Assembly: GCF_008831285.2 (NCBI RefSeq)
Contig: NC_045149.1
Location: 8,026,417 to 8,090,416, forward strand
Reading direction: 5' to 3'
Length of the DNA stretch: 64,000 nucleotides
From: Nymphaea colorata
Taxonomy: Eukaryota; Streptophyta; Magnoliopsida; Nymphaeales; Nymphaeaceae
The notes under the pieces are model-generated. The model searched no databases and was not told the origin of the DNA. It saw nothing but the letters and a program-made list of their open reading frames with translations. A program made the position numbers and the translations under genes. This document shows positions 49,022 to 61,087 of this stretch, piece after piece; positions within the stretch are counted from its first letter, which is position 1; each line of letters opens with the position of its first letter.

Positions 49022-51538
49022 CTGCAGGATGATGTTTATGCATGTGTATAATATGACCAAGTTTAATATGTATAAAATATTTGCTTCTTCCTTCCTTCAT
49101 ATGGTTGCATACTATCTGCATGTTACCTTTCCTATGTTGTTCAGTTTTATACTTGTCCGGAATGATTCCGTGGTTCATTGGCCGAGTGCGTTTTGGTGAA
49201 TGCGGATGTTTGAATTATGCATAGAAAGTATATTTAGGATAAGACAATTTGGGGATTGCCCCACAAGAACTTTTTTTATTGCATATGAAGTATTGCTAGG
49301 ATTGGTCAATTTAGGGGTTGCCACACTTTTTTATTTAGTTACATGCTATTTTGCATGTTGTTTTTGGTTTTTGGCAATATTTTTGTGGATAATATATAAT
49401 TGACATTGTTCATCCTGAAACTTACACTTCTATGCCTCGGTTGGCTTCACCTTGCTTCATAGGTTTCACTTTGCCTCATTGCATCTAACAACCTTGCCTG
49501 TGCTGCACTTGGATATGTTGTTGCCTGGAGGCAGAGGGAATGAGGGGGTCTTTGGATCTCCTTTTGGTGATCAATCCTTATCTGCCAAGGCCAATATCAG
49601 CAATGACAAGTTGTTTGTAGATTGCCACTGCATGGGGGAGGAGGCAGGGGGATAGAGTAATGCGTATGCATACAATAGGAAGAAGGTCATGTCGATCTAT
49701 ATAGACAAAGTTGAGACACTACACGCTGCAACTCTTGTCAACCGATATGGATATTGGTCTTACTCGAAACAATGGAGGTTAAATTTCCTTGCATTGTCAA
49801 ATAATTTTATGAGGAGTGATGGGTGGCCAGCTAGCTGGATTATATTGACGGTGATATCAGATGCTAAATCAATAACTTTCTAAATGGTTATATTTAAACA
49901 TAAATGCATGTAAACGTACTTTCCTAATTTTTTTTCCTTGTAATCTTTAGTTTCCCAGTTCATATTTCTCCTTGTTAAATGGAGATATCGTTCCTTGATT
50001 TTCCAATAGAGTTTGATTGAGAACAGGAGACAAAGGAGAGATTACTAGTGTCGAGGAGAGAAAGTTGGGTAATTTCCTTTTCCTTTCAATTTTAAAATTA
50101 TAGGGTTCTAGCTTCCAAATTAACTTTTAGAAATTTCTATTATATTCCAATTATTTGCTATTTTTTATAGCAACATTTTTATTTTAGATTTTTCAGCTTT
50201 GGAAACCTTTAGCACATTAGGACACATCCATTCTTTCGTCAACCCATACAGTCAGCCTGAGGGGTGTTTGATAATGGCGTTTGTACATCAAAAATGAGTA
50301 CAATCATGAAACACTGCATTCCAAGGAACACAACTTTCACCTGGGGGACTTGCAATCCCAACCATCAAACACATTCCAAAATAAAAAAGCTAACCTATTG
50401 GTTGTTAATGCTAACAGAATTGGCCTGAGCCAACTCATTCAAATCGAATCAGTGGCTTAACCAAACCAATCGGATTCCATGTGTCACATTTCAACCAGTT
50501 TTCAACTAATAATTTTTCACATAAAATTCCGTTTACTTTTTAATACTTTGGCTGATTTGCAACCAAATTAATCGCTTGAATGACAAATCAGAGCAGCCTC
50601 GCCAATGTGATTCCTGATCCGATTTTTACTTAGTTTAATGGAATAATGTCTTGAAGACACTCTCGGTGACGTTTTATTTAGTAGTTCCAGTCGAGAAAGG
50701 ATGTTGCCCTCCATTATTCTGACAATCCCTTAAGAACATCTTAATTTTTAAGAAGCAAGTACTTAATCTTTACAATTGTAAGAGGTCTTAAGAACTAGCA
50801 AGAGTCTGAATTTCATGACTGCAAATTTAATAAGCAATTATAATAATCCATTTTATTCTATTAGCAGTAAAAAAAATAGAGTTGTTGTTATTTAAATATT
50901 AAAATCCTATTTATACATTAAGGGGGGATTTTTAAACTTGTTTCTCTAATTTGATAAAGATTTCACATTTATACAATTAGTTTTATAATGTTTTAAAATT
51001 TACAGGGTAAAACTAATTTTCGTGAAATTTGAAGTTGCTCTCATGAAAAGTTAACATTTTTCTTGAGAAATCTCTGTTCCTTGTGTTGGCCTTAGGGGGA
51101 CCTTAACAGCCTGCCTGGGCCATTGGATAAGTCAAGAAAGGAGCCATACACTCGAGATCACCAAACTTTCATACAGTTTTTGAGCAGAGGAAATTTTTGG
51201 GTCGTTAATGATCCTAATAATACAGTTTTAGTTATTTAATGCCAAACTGTTTTTTTTTTTCATTTTTATTTTTTATTTGTTGCAAATCTACATATATTTT
51301 GATGTTTGTGTTATTAATTTCTCACTTATTTTATTTTTTTCTCATTTTTAATTTTTAAATTTTTTAAAGATTTACGTTTTTTTCATTTTTTTCAAACTCA
51401 CCGTATTATACCCAAGAAAAACCTCGCCGTTTAAAACCCCGGCATATTATTTGTGACTATGGGACTCAAGACTATGGCTAACCTGTTTAAGCATGCGAAG
51501 GTGATGTTTCCATACCGCTCGCCCTTCCAAACAAGCTC

Positions 51539-52279
51539 TCACTTTACCCAACCAAGATTTAGGGCTGAATCCTTATTTCTCAGTAAGCAAAAATAATACT
51601 CAGAACACTTTCTCCAAATCAGTTGAGCCTCAGCAGAGATACTATTTAGTGTTTTATTAAACGTGAACCTATTTCTTGAACTCCACGGACACCTAATGAT
51701 AATATGGAAAGTAACGATCCAAAACATGTTAACCCAGCCGCGATTAAACCTGCTAGAAAACCAGGCCTTTAATTCAGTAATAAAGTTTCTGTGTGGAATT
51801 CTTTTCCTCTTGAATCTCCTAATCACCATTGTCCACACCTTAACTGCTAGAGAGAAAGAGAACAATATGTGCTCAGCATCTTCCTCTTTGCGTTTGCAGA
51901 TGAAACACCTCTTAGCACAAGAAAAACCTCTGCGTTTCAGTATATTTGATGTGGGAAATCTGTCAGCAGAGGCTATATAGGGAGGCAATCCTTATACGAG
52001 ACCCATTCATGCCATTTTTCAGCAGGAAATTTCATTCCTATGTCACATGAGTGTGGGGTGCGGGTGCTGGAGCGTTACTGAGGCTGCTTTCAGTTCCACA
52101 TTGCCATGAATTTTCGACCATCCCCATCTGACACCTTTAAAAAACCAAGAACCATTCTTAGCTCCCTTCATAGACCAAAGGCTGTGATAATAAAGACATG
52201 TCTTTCCAACGAATCTAGCCCACCAGTCATTTGAACAGCACACTTCCAAGGCTACTTTAGCCAGACAAGCTCTATTCAT
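51539..52279 (-). pseudogene. LINE zf-RVT remnant in U4
   Basis: Same structure as in U2, with FSCAKRC. Confidence 0.8.
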
Positions 52280-52545
52280 AGTTTTAATACCATTAGTTTA
52301 ATGTAACAATGTCCTCATGATGAAACTCTTTGTTGCATTTGAATGGGAAGTTCCAATTGAGACCGACTGTTCCCCACCACCATTCAGATATCCGCTTAAC
52401 CACATCCAATTGTAACAAAAGTAAGGGATCTTCTGAAAAAAAGAAAAAAAAACTAGCTAGAGGGATGTGATTTCATGACAACAAATCTATAACAATTGAC
52501 TAGACTGATGGAGGACCTTTAAAAGTTTTGTAGAATTTCTTAAGG

Positions 52546-52577
<32 letters not shown>

Positions 52578-53382
52578 ATGGTGACGTCCTTGAACAAGGG
52601 CACTTACAAACACCAAGGTGAGGTCTCTCTATCCCTTTGATTGTATATTTCTCATCATGTTATTGGCTATGTTTTTGGTTCTCTAGTGGATCCTCTGTCT
52701 TCAACAGATAAAAGATGTGTTATGTATATGTTAGTCCAAAACGAAGCAGGAAATTTTGTGTTAGCATTTCTATCATTAATAGGACCCTCCATTTTAACCA
52801 AAAGGAATTTGACCATTATTTTAGCTGAGGCATTTATTTTTTCAGTTGTACAAATTTGGTTTAATACTTTGGTACCACTTGTATGGGAACAAAAAACAAT
52901 ATGGCAGTGATAAAAATCACTGGTATACATCGCTCGATTGACCGATATTTTACCAATGGTATGTGCATTGATATTGGCTATGCCAGCCATACAAACAAAC
53001 CATATAAATGTTCACCGCAGCAACGCCGCATTCACTGCCAAAAGATTACTTGCAAAACCTAACGAAGTAATCAACTAAACCACTGAATCAAATTTGGTTT
53101 GCAAAGGTTGTGTTGACAAAAGGTTGTATAGCACACACAAACATCTACCCATAGTCTAGACATTGTAATAGCGCCTAACAATGTGTGGACTATTATGAAA
53201 AAGACTGATTGCTATCACCTATTGCATCATAAAGAGCTATTCCAGTTATCAAGTAAAACTTCATCTAGGTTAGGTTTAGGACTCGAGTCCCCCAAGATAA
53301 AGGGCCAGAAATTCCATATAGTTGGCATAGTTTGTGCTCCTAGCTTGGCAATTTGTATGCACTATTGTGATTCTCTCTCTCC

Positions 53383-53452
<70 letters not shown>

Positions 53453-53689
53453 GTGGACTTTTGCTCGAATTTGGATTGCATCAATAATATGCTTTTGCTC
53501 GAATTTGGATTGCATTTGTAAAAAAAAAAAAAATTCCGACCCCCCTGGGTCCAACTTTTCTCCTTCAAAAATTTTCAGCTTATTTGCTTTCTTCTCAATC
53601 AACTATTCGTTAGGGTTACGCCTCCTTATTACTAGTTCCTTCTCTCTGATTTACTATCCCTGTTTTCAGCAACATTCTAGATGAAAATG

Positions 53690-54752
53690 GCTCCTGCAGA
53701 AGCAGTTGGGAAGTCCAAGCTTAAGAAGGTGAAGAAGACCATTGATCCCAAGGAGGGCAAAATGAAGAAGTTTTTAATTCCCCATATAAGCATTACCAAA
53801 ACTCCCTCTCATCCTTCCTACAATTAAGAGGTAAGTGGATTCCAATCTCCAATTTCGAATAATTTCATTGAATGTAGTCTGTTTATGTTTGTCTACCTCT
53901 TTTGTCTGTGGTTCATTTCATTGGGCTTTGGTTGATTTGTTTGTGTTCGTGTACTCTTTTGAGCATTGTTAGAAATATCATTCTTGGAAAATTTTGGTGA
54001 GGTTTTTCTTGGTTATTTGTAGGCAAATTAAGTTGTTCTTATCGGGAAAATCTCAACAATTTTTTTTTAGAATTCAAAACAATAAAAATAAAAAACCTTA
54101 AAAAATTCAAAAATTAAAAAAAAATTATAACCTTGAATACGATAAATTTGAAAGATTTTTTTTTTTTTGGTTTTATTCGATTTTCTCGTAACTATTGTGA
54201 GATTTTTGAAAGTATCATGGTATAAGTGACAATGTATCTAATATCTTGTTTTACATTTGTTTTACTGTTTTTTTGTCAGTTTTAGGGGGCCATTTATTCT
54301 AATCACACAAAATAAACCTTTTAATACTAAAAAACGAGGAAGATAAGTTCAAATAAGTTGATTTAAAGAGAAAAGCGGGAAAAAGATGAACAAATTAAAA
54401 ACCACAAGAACAAGTTGAAGCAGAAAAATGGGTCCCTAAAGCTGGCATGATAGAGAAACATATGTAAAGCAAGCGATTGGCATCTCAAGGGCTACCACAA
54501 ATGCAAACAAATCAACAGTACCGAATAACATGAACCACAGACAAACGAGGTAGGCAAAGATAACGACAAACTACATCCAACGAAATGATTCGAAACTAAA
54601 GATTGGGATCAGCCTCATAGTAGGAAGGGTGAGATGGAGGAACTTTGGAGCCCCTAGATGCAGAAGCCTTCTACAACTTGGTCTCCTTAGTTGTGGTGGG
54701 CTTCTTCACCTTCTCAACCATGGATTTCTCCACTGCTTTCTTGTGCAGGAGC
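53690..54752. repeat. IR-A of U5 (H1-like inverted repeat, frameshifted)
   Basis: Two single-base deletions in the left arm (AAGTTTTTAATTCC and CTACAATTAAG) break the 49-codon frame that U1-U4 keep. The inverted-repeat structure is unaffected. Confidence 0.7.
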
Positions 54753-55010
54753 AGGATTGGCAGCAGGAGGGATGACAACAGAAAAAATGAAGTTGGACTT
54801 AAAGAGCAGATCTTTTTTTCCTGAATCCAGTCTGCATGTAAACAAAGTTTGTCTCTGTTTAATGTGCATGCATGAGAAAAGTTTGCGAAGGTAACATGCG
54901 ATAGAGCATAGTCATACGGAGGACTAAAAAAGCATATATTATATACATATTGAAGTTGTTCATGACATGTAGCTATACATATTATATACATGTATAAACA
55001 TCGTTGTGTA

Positions 55011-55545
55011 GATGTACAGATCTCAAGTGCGCATAGCGATCATCACTGATACAGAATCCTTCCAAACAAACCTAGGAAATATGATTTCTGCTTTTACTTT
55101 CCACATGATTCCAGCTGTCCACTTCTCTATTGTGTATCCACAGGCAAAGCAATTCTTCATTTGTTCCTTTTCCAATCCACCATTCTTTCAGTTATCTATC
55201 TATCTGGGTCCTGCTTGGACTCTTGGTATTGCTCTTATGTCATGAAAATATGAGATTCTATGTGGCACTTGGTGCATATTTTACTGAACATGCTCCATAT
55301 AGAATTTCATCCTTTCATGATGTGTGAGCAATACAAAGAGTCCAAGGAGGACCCAGATAGAACACTGAAAGCATGGCAAGAAGGAAAGAAACATATGAAG
55401 CACTGCGTAGCCTGTGGATACACAATAGAGAAGGTGGATAGATGTAATCATGTGGAATGCAAATGCAGAAATCACATCTCTTGGGTTTGTTTGGAAGGTT
55501 TCACTACCAGTGACGATTGCTAGGCATACTTGAGATCTGCACATC
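55011..55545. repeat. IR-B of U5 (RING2 hairpin)
   Basis: 535 nt; one base shorter than the others because of a deletion in the left arm (CCACTTCTCTATTG). Right-arm Cys ligands are present as in U1/U2, but Gly is changed to Arg (ECKCRNH). Confidence 0.88.
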
Positions 55546-58084
55546 CTGCAGGATGATGTTTATGCATGTGTATAATATGACCAAGTTTAATATGTATAAA
55601 ATATTTGCTTCTTCCTTCCTTCATATGGTTGCATACTATCTGCATGTTACCTTTCCTATGTTGTTCAGTTTTATACTTGTCCGGAATGATTCCGTGGTTC
55701 ATTGGCCGAGTGCGTTTTGGTGAATGCGGATGTTTGAATTATGCATAGAAAGTATATTTAGGATAAGACAATTTGGGGATTGCCCCACAAGAACTTTTTT
55801 TATTGCATATGAAGTATTGCTAGGATTGGTCAATTTAGGGGTTGCCACACTTTTTATTTAGTTACATGCTATTTTGCATGTTGTTTTTGGTTTTTGGCAT
55901 TATTTTTGTGGATAATATATAATTGACATTGTTCATCCTGAAACTTACACTTCTATGCCTCGGTTGGCTTCACCTTGCTTCATAGGTTCCACTTTGCCTC
56001 ATTGCATCTAACAACCTTGCCTGTGCTGCACTTGGATATGTTGTTGCCTGGAGGCAGCGGAATGAGGGGGTCTTTGGATCTCCTTTTGGTGATCGATCCT
56101 TATCTGCCAAGGCCAATATCAGCAATGACAAGTTGTTTGTAGATTGCCACTGCATGGGGGAGGAGGCAGGGGGATAGAGTAATGTGTATGCATACAATAG
56201 GAAGAAGGTCATGTCGATCTATATAGACAAAGTTGAGACACTACACGCTGCAACTCTTGTCAACCGATATGGATATTGGTCTTACTCGAAACAATGGAGG
56301 TTAAATTTCCTTGCATTGTCAAATAATTTATGAGGAGTGATGGGTGGCCAGCTAGCTGGATTATATTTACGGTGATATCAGATGCTAAATCAATAACTTT
56401 CTAAATGGTTATATTTAAACATAAATGCATGTAAACGTACTTTCCTAATTTTTTTTCCTTGTAATCTTTAGTTTCCCAGTTTATATTTCACCTAGTTAAA
56501 TGGAGATATCGTTCCTTGATTTTCCAATAGAGTTTGATTGAGAACGGAGACAAAGGAGAGATTACTAGTGTCGAGGAGAGAAAGTTGGATAATTTCCTTT
56601 TCCTTTCAATTTTAAAATTATAGGGTTCTAGCTTCCAAATTAACTTTTAGAAATTTCTATTATATTCCAATTATTTGCTATTTTTTATAGCAACATTTTT
56701 ATTTTAGATTTTTCAGCTTTGGAAACCTTTAGCACATTAGGACACATCCATTCTTTCGTCAACCCATACAGTCAGCCTGAGGGGTGTTTGATAATAGCGT
56801 TTGTACTTCAAAAATGAGTACAATCATGAAACACTGCATTCCAAGGAACACAACTTTCACCTGGGGGACTTGCAATCCCAACCATCAAACACATTCCAAA
56901 ATAAAAAAGCTAACCTATTGGTTGTTAATGCTATCAGAATTGGCCTGAGCCAACTCATTCAAATCGAATCAGTGGCTTAACCAAACCAATCGGATTCCAT
57001 GTGTCACGTTTCAACCAGTTTTCAACTAATAATTTTCACATAAAATTCCGTTTACTTTTTAATACTTTGGCTGATTTGCAACCAAATTAATCGTTGAATG
57101 ACAAATCAGAGCAGCCTCGCCAATGTGATTCCTGATCCGATTTTTACTTAGTTTAATGGAATAATGTCTTGAAGACACTCTCGGTGACGTTTTATTTAGT
57201 AGTTCCAGTCGAGAAAGGATGTTGCCCTCCATTATTCTGACAATCCCTTAAGAACATCTTAATTTTTAAGAAGCAAGTACTTAATATTTACAATTGTAAG
57301 AGGTCTTAAGAACTAGCAAGAGTCTGAATTTCATGACTGCAAATTTAATAAGCAATTATAATAATCCATTTTATTCTATTAGCAGTAAAAAAAATAGAGT
57401 TGTTGTTATTTAAATATTAAAATCCTATTTATACATTAAGGGGGGATTTTTAAACTTGTTTCTCTAATTTGATAAAGATTTCACATTTATACAATTAGTT
57501 TTATAATGTTTTAAAATTTACAGGGTAAAACTAATTTTCGTGAAATTTGAAGTTGCTCTCATGAAAAGTTAACATTTTTCTTGAGAAATCTCTGTTCCTT
57601 GTGTTGGCCTTAGGGGGACCTTAACAGCCTGCCTGGGCCATTGGATAAATCAAGAAAGGAGCCATACACTCGAGATCACTAAACTTTCATACAGTTTTTG
57701 AGCAGAGGAATTTTTGGGTCGTTAATGATCCTAATAATACAGTTTTAGTTATTTAATGCCTAACTGTTTTTTTTTTTCATTTTTATTTTTTATTTGTTGC
57801 AAATCTACTTATATTTTGATGTTTGTGTTATTAATTTCTCACTTATTTTATTTTTTTCTCATTTTTAATTTTTAAATTTTTAAAGATTTACGTTTTTTTC
57901 ATTTTTTTCAAACTCACCGTATTATACCCAAGAAAAACCTCGCCGTTTAAAACCCCGGCATATTATTTGTGACTATGGGACTCAAGACTATGGCTAACCT
58001 GTTTAAGCATGCGAAGGTGATGTTTCCATACCGCTCGCCCTTCCAAACAAGCTCTCACTTTACCCAACCAAGATTTAGGGCTGA

Positions 58085-58794
58085 ATCCTTATTTCTCAGT
58101 CGGCAAAAATAATACTCAGAACACTTTCTCCAAATCAGTTGAGCCTCAGCAGAGATACTATTTAGTGTTTTATTAACGTGAACCTATTTCTTGAACTCCA
58201 CGGACACCTAATGATAATATGGAAAGTAACGATCCAAAACATGTTAACCCAGCCGCGATTAAACCTGCTAGAAAACCAGGCCTTTAATTCAGTAATAAAG
58301 TTTCTGTGTGGAATTCTTTTCCTCTTGAATCTCCTAATCACCATTGTCCACACCTTAACTGCTAGAGAGAAAGAGAACAATATGTGCTCAGCATCTTCCT
58401 CTTTGCGTTTGCAGATGAAACACCTCTTAGCACAAGAAAAACCTCTGCGTTTCAGTATATTTGATGTGGGAAATCTGTCAGCAGAGGCTATATAGGGAGG
58501 CAATCCTTATACGAGACCCATTCATGCCATTTTTCAGCAGGAAATTTCATTCCTATGTCACATGAGTGTGGGGTGCGGGTGCTGGAGCGTTACTGAGGCT
58601 GCTTTCAGTTTCACATTGCCATGAATTTTCGACCATCCCCATCTGACACCTTTAAAAAACCAAGAACCATTCGTAGCTCCCTTCATAGACCAAAGGCTGT
58701 GATAATAAAGACATGTCTTTCCAACGAATCTAGCCCACCAGTCATTTGAACAGCACACTTCCAAGGCTACTTTAGCCAGACAAGCTCTATTCAT
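58085..58794 (-). pseudogene. LINE zf-RVT remnant in U5
   Basis: As in U4, with a 1-nt deletion (ATTAACGTG) that shifts the frame near its end, giving a shorter 113-codon frame. Confidence 0.8.
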
Positions 58795-59325
58795 AGTTTT
58801 AATACCATTAGTTTAATGTAACAATGTCCTCATGAAGAAACTCTTTGTTGCATTTGAATGGGAAGTTCCAATTGAGACCGACTGTTCCCCACCACCATTC
58901 AGATATCCGCTTAACCACATCCAATTGTAACAAAAGTAAGGGATCTTCTGAAAAAGAGAAAAAAAAACTAGCTAGAGGGATGTGATTTCATGACTACAAA
59001 TCTATAACAATTGACTAGACTGATGGAGGACCTTTAAAAGTTTTGTAGAATTTCTTAAGGGTTTCACACACACACACACACACACACACAATGGTGACGT
59101 CCTTGAACAAGGGCACTTACAAACACCAAGGTGAGGTCTCTCTATCCCTTTGATTGTATATTTCTCATCATGTTATTGGCTATGTTTTTGGTTCTCGAGT
59201 GGATCCTCTGTCTTCAACAGATAAAAGAAGTGTTATGTATATGTTAGTCCAAAACGAAGCAGGAAATTTTGTGTTAGCATTTCTATCATTAATAGGACCC
59301 TCCATTTTAACCAAAATGAATTTGT

Positions 59326-60237
59326 AGAACTTTATTTATGTTGAGAAGAGAGTCAAATTTCATTCTGGTGGAAGAATATTTAGTGAATCACCATTAATGA
59401 ACATCGATTAGAGAACCATGAGCGTGCCAACAAAGATGGATGGTTGGAAGTAGAATTATAAAAGGGAATTAGATGGAAACGGTGCCTAATCTGCCGATGT
59501 TACAATCCTATTGCTATATGTTGATGTCAATCTTCCTGGATGTTTACAAGTCTTCTTGTTCTCTTACGTGTTCCACCACAGGCATTTTATTCAAATACGA
59601 AGAACAGTGTCGAACCTCTTTGAAAAATTTAATGGACTGAACAAAAAACCAGGCAACAACAGGTTGGGAGTAGAAAATTTGTGAATCTCTTGATCTCTAG
59701 CCGCTAAAAGTTGTAGGTTTAAACGACATGACACTATTATTCATGTTCTAAGATGGTGATATGCAATAACTAGCTACCTGTCATGCATCTGTACTCCCTT
59801 GGTGGAATGAGTAAATCAATACAAAAATCTATGTTCTCGAGACACAACAGCTGATGTTCACATGCTGCCGCATGATACTTGGAAGACTTCGACATTAAAC
59901 AAAAAGACTGCAGGAATGCAGGAGAATTTTAATGAAGCATCAAGGTAAAATTATGCATGCAGGCCTAATGGCAAGCATGTAGAGATTGGAGAACGGGACC
60001 TGCAGGAAGAGAGCAAACACATGAAAGATTTTAGAGAGAACTGTTTTGATTCAAATTAGATCACTCTCTTGAAACCCATAGTAACACGATTTTCGAGAGA
60101 GAAAGAGAGCATGCAAAAGCGAAAACCGCAAAAAGATGAGAAAAGAAAGGAACGGATGCAAAAGAAAGTGGTACTTATAAAGAGAACGGAACCACCACTT
60201 GGAATCTATTTCCCAAAAGCCATTCATATTTAGAAAC
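59326..60237. other. Right flank of the array
   Basis: The first 100 bp (GAGAGTCAAATTTCATTCTG and neighbours) match 21905-22005. The rest is unique non-coding DNA in which no gene was recognised. Confidence 0.55.
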
Positions 60238-60471
60238 ACCGATGGTTTACTGCTTCACTCGGGAGGCCTTAAATAAGAGACGCTTTGCTTCCCGATCCTT
60301 ACCATTTCTCGTCTTGAATTCCTGCTAGTGCAGCGAAATGACGGAAACAATGAGAGTACTGTCGAGAAGAAGAAATGACATGGTTTCGCTGGCTCTGCGG
60401 GAATTCAAGACAAGGGAAATGCTAAGGATCGAGAAGAGTCCTCCCGGGTGTAGCCATTCAGCATTGGTGGT
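60238..60471. ncRNA. MIRNA-like foldback (candidate)
   Basis: A 5' arm at about 60238-60338 pairs with a 3' arm at about 60382-60471. The best paired stretch is GATCCTTACCATTTCTCGTC-TTGAATTCCTGC (60294-60325) against GCGGGAATTCAAGACAAGGG-AAATGCTAAGGATC (60397-60430). Further pairing of CTCGGGAGG with CCTCCCGGG extends it outward. Size, small loop and interspersed mismatches fit a plant pre-miRNA or a small MITE. The arm sequences match no miRNA family I know. Strand of transcription is unknown. Confidence 0.4.
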
Positions 60472-61087
60472 ATTAAGCACGAAACGCTCTTCTAAAATAG
60501 ATTCAAAATGATCGTTCTGTTTTCCTCAGTACCGCCTTCCTTCGCTTCCGTTCCTTCTTTTTCTGGTTTTCGTTTTTGTGTGCTCTCTCACTCTCTCCTT
60601 TTGATGCAATGCTGCCGGGAGAGACGGTGCTTCCACCATTACTGGAAAAGAGTAAAAGAATGTTCAAGAAAACCAAATCAGAAAGAAAGGAAAAGAATCA
60701 AGACAAAAAAATCATTTACAGAGAGCTCCATCTCAAGCCTCCCACACCCATGCATATACTCCCCCTGCATGCCCAACATAGATCATTATAATTTAAGCAT
60801 GTCACATATATAATATCTCTCCAATTTTCTGAGTACCAACTACATGGCATGAGTTATAGCTCTCTTATTAATTTCCATAAGGAAGAAGAAACATATCTAA
60901 TGAAATACCATCAAGCCGTTCATACCGGCTTTCATTGCAGTAGAAAATTCTCTACTGCAAAATTGTTGATAAGTTCTACTATGCCTCCTATAGTACTACT
61001 CTAGTAGTATCCATAGACGTACACAGTAAGACTAAGTCAGTATAATTATCAACCGGCATTGTTGGTCACCGCAGGTGATCTTTTGAG
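60472..61087. other. Spacer with dispersed repeat copy 2
   Basis: Contains 60795-60935, the partner of 13962-14095. It is followed by the short palindrome GCAGTAGAAAATTCTCTACTGC-like pair at 60946-60968. An ORF at 60508-60813 shows no recognised domain. Confidence 0.5.

Larger units (their letters stand above)
46477..53002. repeat. Array unit U4 (6526 bp)
   Basis: Closest relative of U3, so probably the product of the latest duplication. The LINE variant (FSCAKRC) instead matches U2 and U5. Confidence 0.9.
26763..59325. repeat. Five-copy tandem array of a unit of about 6.5 kb
   Basis: Head-to-tail units begin at 26763, 33427, 39954, 46477 and 53003. Spacing between matching ATG landmarks is 6571, 6523, 6524 and 6527 bp. 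U2-U5 are nearly identical. U1 differs more, with a long TA microsatellite, an extra 90 bp near 26875 and a 39-bp duplication. Each unit has, in order: a CT/CA microsatellite, IR-A (H1-like inverted repeat), IR-B (RING2 hairpin), a stretch related to block D, a T-rich stretch, a minus-strand LINE remnant, a CA tract and a 199-bp junction segment. The last unit lacks the junction segment. Confidence 0.95.
53003..59325. repeat. Array unit U5 (right end truncated)
   Basis: Homology stops at about 59325, before the 199-bp junction segment. The following DNA resembles the older copy near 21905. U5 carries many single-base deletions relative to U2-U4, for example in the IR-A left-arm ORF (53772 and 53822 regions), in IR-B near 55122, at 56327, and at 58174 in the LINE. 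Confidence 0.9.

Noticed and set aside
26763-59325. Idea that the array is a tandem Helitron array
   Set aside because: Gene-fragment capture fits, but I could not find the expected TC start and CTRR end with a terminal hairpin at unit edges, so I leave the mechanism open.
60508-60813. 101-codon frame right of the MIRNA-like foldback
   Set aside because: No recognisable domain, low-complexity Lys/Ser composition and no supporting splice or promoter signal.
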